64,000 nt of DNA from Elymus sibiricus (GCA_039707655.1 CM077666.1:244434166-244498165); one strand, 5' to 3'; shown: positions 1-11,600, counted from the first letter of the stretch. The notes: generated from the letters alone by a model not told the origin. Numbers and translations: made by a program.

Positions 1-2
1 AA

Positions 3-968
3 AGAAAACCCTATAAGGGGAACAAAGACGGACCTAGCCAGCTTGACAAGCTCCTGGACCGCCCATGTGGGATTCACGGTACTCAGGAAAAACCAGCAAC
101 ACACACTAATAGGAATTGCTGGGTCTTCAAACAAGCTGGCAAGATAACGGCAGAGGGTCAGAATAAAACCCAACACCGCAGCGACGACGAGGATGAACCT
201 CGGCAGCCCAATAATGGAGGGCAAAAGAAATTTCCCAACGAGGTAACAGAGGTCAATATGATCTATGTTACCCACATCCCTAAACGGGAGAGAAAGCGTG
301 TGCTTCGGGACATATATGCGTTGGAACCAGTCGCCCCGAAGTATAACCCATGGTCGACCTACCCGATCACTTTCGACAAGCACGATCATCTGACCAGCAT
401 CAGGCATGGCGGATCTGCGGCGCTCGTTCTAGACCCTATTGTTGATGGTTATCATCTAACACGCGTCCTGATGGACGGGGGAAGCAGTCTTAACCTCATC
501 TACGAGGACACAGTTCGGAAGATGGGCATTGACTCATCTCGGATAAAGCCGAGCTCTACCACCTTTAAAGGTGTCATTCCGGGCGTCGAGGTCCGTTGTA
601 CCGGGACAGTCACCCTCGAGGTAGTCTTCGGTTCGCCCGAGAACTTCAGAAGTGAGGAGTTAATCTTCGACATCATACCCTTCCGGAGTGGATACCACGC
701 GCTCCTAGGGCGCACAGCCTTTGCGCGCTTCAACGCAGTACCCCATTACGCCTACCTCAAGCTCAAAATGCCGGGACCCAACGGTGTTATCACAATCAAT
801 GGTAACACCGAACGTTCACTCCGGACAGAGGAACAGACCGCGGCTTTTGCAGCCGAGGTCCAAGCGTCCGAGGAGGCAGCCCGCAGCGATAAACGCGCCG
901 CTCGCTCTTTGAAGCGAGCCCGGGCTGCACAAGTCGACCTCGGCCAGCTACCCCCGCACCCGAAATAG
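3..968 (+). CDS. Gag C-terminus plus aspartic protease, partial at window edge
   Basis: The frame is open from the window edge without a stop, so the first Met codon (258) is internal. The upstream part has a C-x-I-H...H...C arrangement and an acidic linker typical of the gag end. A conserved stretch starting MIYVTHIPKRERKR leads into a retropepsin-like domain whose active-site triad appears as D-G-G in LMDGGSSLNLIY, near residues 73-84 counted from 258, followed by the flap and an LLGR motif. The protease would process the element's polyprotein in virus-like particles. The frame ends at a TAG shortly after a basic, Ala-rich tail; family members with pol would continue into RT. Identification is from motif recognition. 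Confidence 0.85.
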   Translation, partial: RKPYKGNKDGPSQLDKLLDRPCGIHGTQEKPATHTNRNCWVFKQAGKITAEGQNKTQHRSDDEDEPRQPNNGGQKKFPNEVTEVNMIYVTHIPKRERKRVLRDIYALEPVAPKYNPWSTYPITFDKHDHLTSIRHGGSAALVLDPIVDGYHLTRVLMDGGSSLNLIYEDTVRKMGIDSSRIKPSSTTFKGVIPGVEVRCTGTVTLEVVFGSPENFRSEELIFDIIPFRSGYHALLGRTAFARFNAVPHYAYLKLKMPGPNGVITINGNTERSLRTEEQTAAFAAEVQASEEAARSDKRAARSLKRARAAQVDLGQLPPHPK

Positions 969-2256
969 GGATGCGGGCTCCTCATGTGCCCTAGCTGCAG
1001 GCACTACGTTCCCAGGGTACACAACTTCGCACTCAAAATTCCCTGGGACGCCGAGGAGCCAACACAACTACCCAAACGTCAGGCGCGGATTAACCACGCG
1101 AAGACAAGGCTTAGAGCCCCTGCACAGGCAGGTATCTGTAAAAGAAACAGCCGAGCGTAACTACATCCCCGTGGCCTTAACCACATAATGACTCCGACAA
1201 AACACCTCCCTTTGAGGAACTCGGTCAATCAAACACTTAGAGTGTATAAAGGGCCAGTCGGGCATCGACCTTCGCAAATCCTTCGTCGTCAATCAGGACG
1301 ATCTGGTCAACAGTTCGGAACGCAGACGTGCGGCAGGCTTCGGTCCGGATCCTTTAAAATCCGTCAGTAATTATCTGACCTATTTTTTCCTCTTCCTTCC
1401 TTACTATTTACGTTGTACTCTTTCAATTACTCTCGTCACAACTGGGCATGTACACGATTGATATTATGAAATAAAGAAACCGTGCCCTTTCAAGGTCTTT
1501 ATTGTATTTCTTTATCAGCATAGCTCCGGGAAGATGAAGTACTTTAAAAAAGATGCAATTGTATACGAAAGTCCGATGTATTCGGCGTCCCGGATTTTTG
1601 GCCTTATATGCATCAGTTTCGAACCTAGATTTCGGTCAATAGTTGGGTTGCCCGGCTCCTATGTGTACCCCTTACGTTCCCGATGTATTTCGCTAAGGGC
1701 GTAATGGGAGAACCACTGCGATTGCGCTGCCAGGTTAATTGGCGTAGCGCCTCAGTGGAGAAAGCCAAAAACTGACTATGTACGTAAGCGTAAACTGGTC
1801 TGCCATCCGGAGACCGCGTCAAGCGATGTGACGATAGAGATCACCCGTGTCAAACGAAGGGCTTTTATTTCTAGCCGAAGTGTGCTATGGCCTAGACCTC
1901 GGCCGTGTCGGTTGCACACTTCCTATGCCGGGGGCTGGTCCTCAGCCCCCACAGTCAAACTCCTACGACTAAATGAAAGATGTCAAGCCACTATAGTCTG
2001 ATTGCCTAGTTCCTCTAAGTCATTGACCGCCTCCGGGTACTGAGACGTCGGCCAAGGGTCAAGTATGACTTAAGGAACACCCTCTGTATAACCTACACTG
2101 GGGCTGAAGCCGACGACTGGCCACTCTCATTTGGAACAGTCATATGGGAGGAATAATCGTATTCTAAAATAAAAAAATATGGAAATTCAAGCCATCTTCA
2201 TTCAAACACGAGATAAAGTTTTTACATTATAACACTCTGGCATTCCGAAGTATCAC
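969..2256. other. Tat-A spacer without coding potential
   Basis: This stretch lies where RT, RNase H and integrase would sit. I find no RT or integrase motif in any frame and only short chance ORFs. A few codons after 968 resemble decayed continuation of the polyprotein. It contains AATAAA-like words (near 1471 on + and near 2210 on the opposite strand) that could serve as poly(A) signals for the antisense gene. Nothing else is recognisable. Confidence 0.6.
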
Positions 2257-5200
2257 CTAAAAATACAGAGTGTCCTTGTGGCACATGGCCTCAGTGGTCC
2301 GAGCTCCCGCCTCAACCTCGGTGAAAAACTGCTCGGCGGTCCGCGGCTTGTCGGCAGGAGGGCCAGCGGCACACGTCTCCGCATCAACCTTGCGGAAGTG
2401 AGCCTTCACGCAAGCGTATGCTCTCCGCGCCCCTTCGAAGCACGTGGACCTCTTCCAGCGCTCGATGCAGGGCACGACATTTTGGAGATGGGCCGTCAGG
2501 CCGAATAAACTCCTCGGCATGGCTTCGGCAGGCCACAAAGCGACGCAGAAGTCCTGGAGCGCCGGCCTTGTCATGCGGAACAGCTCAACCAGCTGCTTCA
2601 CTCGATGATTCAGCAGCTGCGCAGACGGCGACCCTGGGAATTGACCCCAGAAGGCTTTCTCCGCCTCATGGCCCGCCAGCTGGCCGAAGTATGCCACCGC
2701 ATCCTCCACGCTCTGTGGGAGATCCTCGAAGACCTCTGCGGAATGCCATAATTGGGTGAGCTCGACACACCCTTTGCTGCCAAACGCACACTGCAGCAAG
2801 AATTTCTTACCCGAGGCGATTTGCTCCACTTGCTGGAGCACCTCGCGGTCCGCTCGGGCCGAGGTCTTGAGCTCGGAGTAGGCATGCTGCAGCTTCTCGA
2901 GCTCCTCCTTCGTCCGCTGCCCCTCCTCCTGAAGTTTGTCACGTGCTTCGAACACGCCCTTCAGGGTCTCCTCGACCTCTAGCACCCGTGCCTGGTGCTT
3001 CTCTTCGGCTGCCTTCTCGGCAGCCCGCGCCTTCTAGGCCGCGGCGGCCGCAGTCTCCTACTGCCGCACCTCTTTCCGAGCTCTGTTGAGCTCGGCCTTG
3101 AGCATCTCCAGCTCCGCTGTCAACACAATTCGGCCTTAGTTGTTTTCTTTCGCATACATTACACGTATTTAGTCAAAATACAAAGGCAAGTTTAAACTTG
3201 CTTACCTTGAGACTGCTCAAGTTTCCGGTTCATCTCCGCCATCTCTTCGGAGACGGAGTCTGGGATCGAGGTCGAAACCTGGAACAAAACGGATTCTCCT
3301 TATAAAGGGAATAATTACGATCACTCATCGGCTCCTACTACATCAAACGACCCCGATGCCGGTTTCTTGAAACCGACTTCGAGCTCGGGGGCTACTCACT
3401 CACTAAGCCATTTAGAAGGCCATACTCTTATGTCCTCGGCTAGAATTCACAAAGACAAATAGCTCAAATAAACATGCAGAATGCGTACCTCGAAACCTGC
3501 TGCGAGGTTCTTGAAAACCTCGTGCAGGGCGGCCCCTGCGGACCGGTAGCTCTCCAGCGCCGTGCCCATCAAGGCACGGTGCTCCTCCTTGATGGAAGAA
3601 CCCCTCAGGCTCTCCTCCACCTCCTCGGTCCACCACGCGCCAGCCCGTCCCTGGGCAGTAGGCCGGGGCGAAGGGATGATCTCGGGTGTCTCCACCCGAG
3701 TGGCCTCCGCCCGTTGTGGTGGAGCCGAGGTAGACTCCGGCTGGGCCGACGACTGGCCCAGCGGTTCTTTGATGACCTTGGGGCGCTCCATCCCCGGATC
3801 TTGTCGGGCCGAGGTGTTGTCCTCGGCCATGGTCACCACCTCGTCGGCCCCCGTCAAGTTGACTTCGGGGACCAAGGTGGATGTCGCCTCCCCCAGACCG
3901 TCAGGCTTTGGGGGAGAAGCAGCGGGCTCTGGAGTCCCGCTGGTTGATGGCAGCCCGCTTGAAGAGCCGCTGGGGATTACCCTCGGCGGACTGCACATGA
4001 AAAACTACTTGTGTAAGATTCCCCGTGCTGAAAAAGTGACTTAAGGAAGGACGATAGAGACAAGGGCTTACCCTCGAGGTGCCGGTTTCTTCCTCCCCAC
4101 TGCGAGAGGGTCTTCCTGTGAGTCACCGGAGAGCTCGGCCCTCTCCGATGACTTGTTTGCAGCCTCGGATGAGGCTCGCCTCGGCCTCTTTGAGCCCTTC
4201 GGCGGCATGTCCACGTCGGCGTCTTCTAACACCTACCTCTTCCCCTTCGGAGGGGGAATCTCCTCCTCGCCCTCCTCGGCGCCGCCGTCTTGAGCGGCGG
4301 AGGTGTGGGTCTCTTCTGACCGGGTGACCGAGGTCCCCCTGGTCCGAGCACTGGACCTCCTCGTCTGGGGCTTCGTCCCTTTGGAGGCCACCACATGTGG
4401 CTCCTCGGTCAGAAGCGCCGAGAGCAGGGGAGTTGGGGGCTGCTCCGGCAGTGGGGCTGGGCATCGTACCCCTTTTACCCAGGCCGACCACTTCTGCAAA
4501 ATGTCAAAACACGACGATTTGATTAAAAACTTTGATCCTCGACACAATGAACAAAGCACAGAGATTGAAGGGCAAAACCACTTACCGGGGGGGCCTCATA
4601 GCCGTGCTCGAGGCCGCTGTCCTCTCCCGCCTTGGGGATCTTGTCCTTGGCCAGCTTCTTGAGCTTTGTCCACATGGTGGCCAAGGTGGAGCGGAAGAAG
4701 GTGTTGATGGTGTCCATGTCCTCGGGCTTTTGTGCCCACATCGGGGTACCCCGAAACTGGAGGGGAAGTATACGGCGGTTCAGCATGACATTGATGACGT
4801 CGGCCAGCTCAACCTTCCCCGTCGTGGACCATCACAGGACCCTGTCGGTCAGGGTCTCCACCTCTTCTGGCTTCCCCCAAGCAACGCCCTTCTCCTTCCA
4901 GGACTTGAGTTTCTTGGGAGGCCCGGCCGAGAAGGCCGGGACTTCGGTTTGACCAGGGGCAAGAGGTTCAGTGATATAAAACCACTCCCTTTGCCATTCC
5001 TTCACCGTCTCGATGAAGGTTCCTTTGAACCAGATGGCCCCCTGGTTCTTGCTGACCATGGCTCCCTCGCACTCCGTGAGATCCTGTCCGCTGGACTTCG
5101 GTTTGATCCCGAAGAGCTTCAGCCACAAGCCGAAGTGTGGCTCGCAGCGGAGGAAAGCCTCGCAGACTGTGATGAAAGCAGCGAGGTGGAGAATAGAGTT

Positions 5201-5458
5201 GGGGGCCATGTGGTGGAAGTCTAACCCATAGTAGAACATTACCCCGCGCATGAAGGGGTGCAGCGGGAACCCCAGGCCTCGGATGAGGTGGGGGACGAAG
5301 ACCACCCGCTCCCCGGCATTGGGAGCGGGCACCAGCTGGTCGGCTGCTGCAGCGCGGGCAGCGATGGCGGGGGCTAGATACCCCGCGTCGCGCAGCTCGG
5401 TGATAGTCGCCGCTGTCACCGTGGAGCCGCCCCAGTGCCCCTTGAGGGTGTCGGCCAT
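2257..5458 (-). pseudogene. Five-exon antisense gene of Tat-A, gypsy-associated (Transposase_28-like) domain
   Basis: Exons read on the - strand are 5458-4586, 4493-4072, 3990-3489, 3278-3206 and 3116-2257. Each intron has GT...AG ends (donors such as GGTAAGT and GGTAAGC, acceptors TTTTGCAG, TGTGCAG, GTTCCAG and TTGACAG). All junctions keep one reading phase, giving 910 codons. Exon 1 holds a segment (FLMRG-like FMRGVMFYYGLDFHHM... CEAFLR) that I recognise as the plant putative gypsy-type transposon domain (Pfam PF04195). Exons 2-3 are disordered, and exons 4-5 are coiled coil plus a conserved tail. Four in-frame stops (TGA 4832, TAG 4233, TAG 3058, TAG 3034) break this copy. The protein's biochemical role is unknown. 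Confidence 0.8.
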
Positions 5459-5577
5459 GGCTGGTTGAGAAGCTGAGCTCGCGAAAAGGGAAGACGTGCT
5501 AGTTGGATCTGGGCACTGGAGCTAGACGGGGCAGCAGTGGGGAAGGAATGGGAGCGTGCGTTGTTCTCCCTTTGGTT

Positions 5578-5586
5578 CTTATAGAC
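5578..5586 (-). promoter_or_regulatory. TATA-like box of the Tat-A antisense gene
   Basis: On the - strand the sequence reads TCTATAAGA, about 120 bp upstream of the first ATG (5458). Position and spacing fit a core promoter with a leader of about 90 nt. This is inferred from sequence alone. Confidence 0.45.
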
Positions 5587-6026
5587 CTATGAAAGGCCAA
5601 GAGTCCCCCTGCTGCGCCGATAAATTCGCGGCCGCTATCAAAAATGCCATTGAAGCATATGGGGGGAAACAAAATCTTGATGATATCCCTAAGAAAGCGG
5701 GCGTGATCTCTGTTTCGAAGGGACGTGCCAGTAAACGGGCTGCCTCAAACCACGATTTGAGGTTGAGGCAGTAACTGCTCGACCCATCATGGGGCGAGCC
5801 TCTTCGATAAAGTTCTCAGGCAGGATTGGATTGTTCATACCTGTACGACCAGCCTTCGAGGCTAAGATACCTACACCCCTCGGGCAGGGTACCAGCTCGG
5901 TTGGACCACGAATGTCGATGTTCTGTTAAAGAGAATCCAAAATGTAAAGTGGAACTCGTCTGTCAAGCCAAAGACTCCGGATCCGAAGTAATATCTGTCG
6001 ACCATCGTCCTCGGCGTAGAAGACCA

Positions 6027-6039
6027 GTTCGGGGGCTAC
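6027..6039 (+). other. PPT of Tat-A
   Basis: The run GTTCGGGGGCTAC directly precedes the TG that opens the 3' LTR. A similar word (CTCGGGGGCTAC) lies internally near 3384-3395, another example of a repeated PPT-like sequence in this window. It would prime plus-strand DNA synthesis. Confidence 0.7.
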
Positions 6040-6520
6040 TGACGGTGTCCTGGATTAGGGGGTGCTAACCGGGCCGACCTGTCTCCTCGGTTGGGCCGAT
6101 GTACCCCCGTACGTGACCAAGATGGACTCCGGAGACTACACATGGGAGGCGTGGTCGACGCTGTCTCTACCGAAGACTTGCAGTACACTTCAAGATTTGT
6201 CCAACCGCCTTATTCCTAGATACCGACATTGTCCCTCTCTGGCGTGTATATAAGCCATAGGGTTTAGCCCGTAGTGGGGACATAAACGCAACATTGCTTA
6301 CCTAGCCATAGAAGTTAGACACATATTACGATCTCGAGGTAGATGAACTCTGTACGCGATACATCTCTATCAATATAACAGAAGCAGGACGTAGGGTTTT
6401 ACCTCCATCAAGAGGGCCCGAACCTAGGTAAACACCGTCTCCATTGTCTCTGTTACCATCGATCCGAGATCCACAGCTCGGGACCCCCTACCCCGAGGTC
6501 TGCCGGTTTTTACACCGACA
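6040..6520 (+). repeat. 3' LTR of Tat-A (481 bp)
   Basis: It starts TGACGGTGTCCTGG after the PPT and ends TTTACACCGACA. The next base resumes the end of the Athila LTR. A TATA box (6247-6254, TATATAAG) lies mid-LTR, with a likely transcription start near 6280. The partner LTR is outside the window, so no age can be estimated. Confidence 0.85.
6247..6254 (+). promoter_or_regulatory. TATA box in the Tat-A LTR
   Basis: TATATAAG in a GC-richer surround, about 207 bp into the LTR, is a normal position for an LTR core promoter. Confidence 0.6.
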
Positions 6521-6527
6521 GTCATCA
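6521..6527 (+). repeat. Last 7 bp of the Athila 5' LTR
   Basis: GTCATCA is identical to the last 7 bp of the 3' LTR (23639-23645) and is followed by the PBS region, so the Tat-A insertion point is 7 bp from the LTR end. The first five bases are the presumed Tat-A TSD. Confidence 0.8.
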
Positions 6528-6538
6528 AGACTCTTTTC

Positions 6539-6556
6539 TAGCGCCGTTGCCGGGGA
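6539..6556 (+). other. PBS complementary to tRNA-Asp (one mismatch)
   Basis: TAGCGCCGTTGCCGGGGA matches the reverse complement of the plant tRNA-Asp 3' end (from memory) except that the second base is A instead of G. The Sabrina-like element at 30159 has the perfect version. Confidence 0.75.
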
Positions 6557-6619
6557 GTGAAGCGCCTTTGGTAAGGAAACATTTATATTACGTGCTGAAA
6601 TTTACTGTCACTTGTCACT

Positions 6620-7402
6620 ATGGAAAGTAATCCTTTGAGGGGTTTGTTCGGGGTATCTTCACCTCGACCGGAAACACAAATAGTTGCTCCTCAACCTACT
6701 GCACCTACTGAAAATATTGAATATGAGATTCCTTCGGGTATGATAGAGAAACTGCTAGCTAATCCTTATGCAGGAGATGGAACAATACATCCTGATATGC
6801 ACTTGATCTATGTGGATGAAATTTGTGGATTGTTTAAGCTTGCAGGTTTATCCGGAGATGGAGTTAAGAAGAAAGTATTCCCTTTATCTTTGGAGGGAAA
6901 GGCATTGACATGGTATAGGCTATGTGATGATACTGATACATGGGGCTGGAACCGATTGAAACTAGAATTCCATAAGAAATTTTATCCTATGCATTTGGTT
7001 CATCGTGATTGGAATTATATATATAATTTTTGGCCTCGTGAAGGAGAAAGCATCGCTCAAGCTTGGGGGAGGCTTAATTACATGATGTACACATGCCCCA
7101 ATCATGAGCTCGCAAAGGAAATTATCTTACAGAATTTTTATGCTCGGCTTTCTCATGATAATCGAACCATGCTCGATTCTTCTTCAACTGGCTCTTTTAT
7201 GAAGAAAACTATTGAATTCAGGTGGGATCTTCTGGAAAGAATTAAACGCAACTCTGAAGATTGGGAACTCAACAAAGGTAATGAGTCAGGTATAATACTT
7301 GAGTTTGATTGTGTTAAATCTTTTATGGCTACCGATGCTTTTCATAAGTTTAGCACTAAATATGGACTTGACTCTGAGATAGTAGCTTCCTTTTGTGAAT
7401 AA
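6620..7402 (+). pseudogene. Athila gag, ended by a premature TAA
   Basis: The 260-residue N-terminal gag portion contains a Retrotrans_gag-type segment at about residues 55-200, with typical LEGKALTWY, FHKKFYP and WGRLNYMM stretches. It forms the particle coat that packages element RNA. The frame is cut by TAA at 7400-7402, but the same frame continues without a stop into protease and RT, so one C-to-T change (CAA to TAA) is the simplest explanation. The start Met lies about 92 bp after the 5' LTR end. No host-like domain is present. Confidence 0.85.
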
Positions 7403-9718
7403 TTTGCTACTCATGTTGATCTCCCTAAGGAGAAATGGTTTAAATATCATCCCCCTGCTAAAGAAAAGATTGAGGAACCCGTTAGTGTTAAAGAAGAAAC
7501 AATTGTTTACCATGTTGATCCAGTTGTGCCTACTGCTTATATTGAGAAACCACCTTTTCCTGTTAGGATTAAGGAACATGCTAAAGTTTCAACTGTGGTT
7601 AACAAAAGTAATATTAGAGCACCTAGACCCTCTGAACAAATTAAAGTTGAACCTAATGTTGCTATGGTTAAAGATCTCTTGGTTGATAATATAGATGGGC
7701 ATGTTATTTACTTCTGCAATGAAGCAGCTAGAATTGCTAAACCTGATTCTAAAGATAAAAACAGACCCGTTGTGGGCATGCCTGTTGTCTCAGTTAAAAT
7801 AGGAGATCATTGTTATCATGGCTTATGTGATTTGGGTGCTAGTGTGAGTGCTATTCCGTTTACCTTATATCAAGAAATTATGAATGATATTGCACCTGCT
7901 GAAATTGAGGACATTGATGTTACTATTAAACTTGCAAACAGAGATACCATTACACCGCTTGGGATCGTTAGAGATGTTGAAGTCTTGTGTGGAAAAATAA
8001 AATACCCTACTGATTTTCTAGTCCTCGGTTCTCCACAAGATGATTTTTGCCCCATTATATTTGGTAGACCTTTCTTGAACACTGTTAATGCCAAGATTGA
8101 TTGCGCTAAAAAAATTGTTAGTTTTGATTTTGGTGGTATGTCTCATGAGTTTAATTTCTCCAAATTTCATAGACAACCTCATGATAAAGAATTGCCTAGT
8201 AAAGATGAAATTATTGGTCTTGCTTCTATTGCCGTACCTCCTACTGATCCGTTAGAACAATATTTGCTAGACCATGAGAATGATATGCATATGAATGAAA
8301 GAAATGAAATAGATAGAATGTTCTTTGATCAGCCACCTATCCTTAAACACAATTTGCCTGTTGAAACTCTTGGAGGTCCTCCTCCACCTAAGGGTGATCC
8401 TGTATTTGAATTGAAGCAATTGCCTGATACATTGAAATATGCTTATCTTGATGAAAAGAAGACATATCCTGTTATTATTAGTGCTAACCATTCAGAGCAT
8501 GAAGAAAAGAGATTACTGAAAACTCTGAGGAAGCACCGAGCTGCTATTGGATATACTCTTGATGATCTTAAGGGCATTAGTCCCACTCTATGTCAGCACA
8601 AAATTAATATGGAGCCTGATGCTAAACCAGTTGTCGACCACCAACGACGATTAAATCCTAAGATGAAAGAGGTGGTAAGAACTGAAATATTAAAACTTCT
8701 GGAAGCAGGTATAATCTATCCCATAGCTGATAGTAGATGGGTAAGTCCCGTTCATTGTGTCCCTAAGAAAGGGGGTATTACCGTTGTTCCTAATGATAAA
8801 AATGAACTCATTCCACAAAGAATTGTAACTGGTTATAGGATGGTAATTGATTTTAGAAAATTAAATAAAGCTACTAGAAAAGATCATTACCCCTTACCTT
8901 TCATCGATCAAATGTTAGAAAGATTGTCTAAGCATACACACTTTTGTTTCCTAGATGGTTATTCTGGTTTTTCTCAAATACCCGTATCACAATCTGATCA
9001 AGAGAAAACCTCCTTTACTTGTCCTTTTGGAACTTATGCTTATAGGCGTATGCCTTTTGGTTTATGCAATGCACCTGCTACCTTTCAAAGATGTATGACT
9101 GCTATATTCTCTAACTTTTGTGAAAAGATTGTTGAGGTATTCATGGATGCTTTCTCCGTTTACGGAACTTCTTTTGATGATTGCTTAAGCAACCTTGATC
9201 AAGTTTTGCAGAGATGTGAAGAAACTAATCTTGTCTTGAATTGGGAGAAGTGCCACTTTATGGTGAATGAAGGTATTGTCTTGGGGCATAAAATTTCTGA
9301 GAGAGGTATTGAAGTTGATAAAGCTAAGGTTGATGCTATTGAGAAAATGTCATGTCCTAAAGATATTAAAGGTATAAGAAGTTTCCTTGGTCATGCTAGT
9401 TTCTATAGGAGGTTTATTAAAGACTTCTCTAAAATTTCTAGGCCTCTTACCAATCTTTTGCAAAAAGATGTTCCATTTATTTTTGATGATGATTGTCTAG
9501 AAGCCTTTGAAACACTTAAGAAAGCCTTAACCACTGCACCTATTGTTCAACCACCTGATTGGAACTTGCCTTTTGAAATTATGTGTGATGCTAGTGATTA
9601 TGCTGTTGGTGCTGTTTTAGGACAGAGAGTTGATAAGAAATTAAATGTTATCCATTATGCTAGTAAAACTCTAGACAGTGCCCAAAGAAATATGCTACTA
9701 CCGAGAAAGAATTTCTAG
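7403..9718 (+). pseudogene. Athila gag C-terminus, protease and reverse transcriptase
   Basis: In frame with gag. A Lys/Glu/Pro-rich linker leads to an aspartic protease with CDLGASVSAI (about 7825-7854), then RT with YRMVIDFRKLNK, FLDGYSGFSQI and RRMPFGLCNAPATFQ. The catalytic box reads VFMDAFS: the second of the paired aspartates is Ala (GCT, 9149-9151), so the RT should be dead. The connection domain continues through HASFYRRFI, and RNase H begins at FEIMCDASDYAVGAV. The frame is lost near 9688, where one base appears missing, and the shifted frame stops at 9716-9718. The normal product would be cut from a single polyprotein. Confidence 0.9.
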
Positions 9719-10107
9719 CAGTTGTGTTTGCATGTGATAAATTCAGATCCTACATAGTTGATTCTAAAGTAACTGTTCACACTGATCATGCTGCTATTAA
9801 ATATCTTATGGAAAAGAAAGATGCTAAACCTAGACTTATTAGGTGGGTTCTATTGCTACAAGAATTTGACTTGCATATTATTGATAGAAAGGGAGCTGAG
9901 AATCCCGTAGCAGATAATTTGTCTAGAATGGAAAATGTTCTTGATGACCCACTTCCTATTAATGATGACTTTCCTTATGAACAATTAGCTGTCATAAATG
10001 CTTCTCGTAATACTCCTTGGTATGTAGACTATGCTAATTACATTGTTGCTAAATACATACACCTAGTTTCACATACCAACAAAAGAAAAAGTTGTTTTAT
10101 GATTTAA
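9691..10107 (+). pseudogene. Athila RNase H, C-terminal part
   Basis: After the frameshift near 9688 the frame carries the RNase H continuation with [10 protein letters not shown], a [11 protein letters not shown] segment and [10 protein letters not shown]; the acidic residues of the active site are present across the two frames. It ends in a second frameshift near 10080, so the stop at 10105-10107 is out of the original frame. RNase H would remove the RNA strand during cDNA synthesis. Confidence 0.85.
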
Positions 10108-11344
10108 GACATTACTTTTGGGATGACCCACATCTTCATAAAGAAGGAGTAGATGGTATTATTAGGCATTGTATACCTGAGCATGAACAGGAACAAATCC
10201 TAAGGAAGTGTCATTCCGAGGCTTACGGAGGACACCATGCGGGAGACAGAACTGCACATAAGGTATTGCAATCTGGTTTTTACTGGCCTACTCTTTTCAA
10301 GGATGCTCATAAGTTTGTCTTATCTTGTGATGAATGTCAAAGAATTGGTAATGTTGGTAGACGTCAGGAAATGCCTATGAATTATTCACTTGCGATTGAA
10401 CCGTTTGATGTTTGGGGATTTGATTATATGGGACCTTTTCCTAAATCCAATGGGTATACTCATATTTTAGTTGCTGTTGATTACGTTACTAAGTGGGTAG
10501 AAGCTATTCCAACTAGTAGTGCTGATCATAACACTTCTATTAAAATGCTTAAAGAAGTTATCTTCCCAAGGTTTGGAGTCCCTAGATATTTAATGACTGA
10601 TGGTGGTTCACATTTTATTCACGTGCATTCCGTAAATTGCTTGCTAAATATGATGTCAACCATAGAATTGCATCTCCCTATCACCCTCAATCTAGTGGTC
10701 AAGTAGAATTGAGCAATAGGGAAATAAAATTAATTTTGCAAAAAATCATTAATAGATCTAGAAAGAATTGGTCTAAGAAACTTGACGATGAACTATGGGC
10801 TTATAGAACTGCTTATAAAAATCCTATGGGTATGTCTCCTTATAAAATGGTTTATGGAAAAGCATGTCATTTGCCTCTTGAGTTAGAACATAAAGCATAT
10901 TGGGCAATTAAAGAACTCAATTATGATTTTAAACTTGCCGGTGAAAAGAGGTTATTTGATATTAGCTCATTAGATGAATGGAGAACCCAAGCCTATGAAA
11001 ATGCCAAATTGTTTAAAGAAAAAGTTAAAAGATGGCATGATAGAAGAATTCAAAAACGGGAATTCAAAGTGGGTGAGCAAGTTCTATTGTACAACTCTCG
11101 TTTGAGATTCTTTGCAGGAAAGCTTCTCTCTAAATGGGAAGGACCGTATATTATCGAAGAAGTCTATCGCTCCGGAGCCATCAAAATAAACAACTCCGAG
11201 GGCACTAATCCGAGAGTGGTGAATGGGCAAAGAATCAAGCACTATATTTCAGGTACCCCCATTAATGTTGAAACTAATATTATTGAAACAATTACACCGG
11301 AAAAATACATCAGAGAGACCTTCCAGAACACTCCAGAACCCTGA
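10092..11344 (+). pseudogene. Athila integrase, frameshifted
   Basis: The first part (to about 10620) has the zinc-binding HHCC region (ending CDECQR), the first catalytic Asp in FDYMGPFP and the second in TDGGSHF. A one-base loss near 10625 shifts frame, and the other frame (from 10637) continues with [13 protein letters not shown], which supplies the catalytic Glu, then the C-terminal DNA-binding region with a WEGPY-like stretch. So D, D and E are all present but in two frames. The 3' end at 11344 is probably the natural end of pol. Integrase would insert cDNA with a 5-bp TSD. Confidence 0.88.
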
Positions 11345-11389
11345 AAAGGAAGAGGTATGTGATACGGTAAGTAAACTGACTCCAAAAAT

Positions 11390-11600
11390 TCCATAAAAAT
11401 ATTTTCTGTCAGTTTTGGAATATTAGAAAAAATACAAAAATAAGAAACAGCTGAGGGGACCCACCTGGTGCCCACGAGGCACCAGGGCGCGTCACCCCCC
11501 CCCCCCCAGGCGTGCCCTAGTGGCTCATGGGCCCCACGTGAGTCCTCTCGACACTGTTTTCTCCTGGATTACTTGTTTTGCATATATACTCCCGTATGTT
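11390..11600 (+). promoter_or_regulatory. LTR-like segment upstream of Athila ORF2, putative internal promoter
   Basis: This segment resembles part of the element's own LTR. A 23-bp block at 11467-11489 is identical to 13903-13925, the flanks (TTTGGAAT-type A-rich stretch before, poly-C and AGGCG after) are similar, and a TATATA word (11582-11588) sits where the LTR has its TATA box (13995-14002). ORF2 starts 80 bp further down. A 13-C homopolymer occupies 11495-11507. Promoter function is inference. Confidence 0.5.

Larger units (their letters stand above)
1..6520 (+). mobile_element. Tat-A: non-autonomous Tat-lineage Ty3/gypsy element, 3' part
   Basis: The order is gag end plus protease on +, a non-coding spacer, a spliced antisense gene, a G-rich PPT and a 481-bp 3' LTR. 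The 5' LTR and gag start lie left of the window. No RT, RNase H or integrase follows the protease, so this copy could not reverse-transcribe itself. Antisense extra ORFs before the 3' LTR are known from Tat/Grande-type elements. It sits inside the 5' LTR of the Athila-type element that resumes at 6521; the expected TSD is GTCAT (6521-6525), whose partner is off-window. Confidence 0.85.

Noticed and set aside
6539..6556. tRNA gene remnant
   Set aside because: Only 18 nt complementary to a tRNA 3' end, directly after an LTR; this is a primer-binding site.
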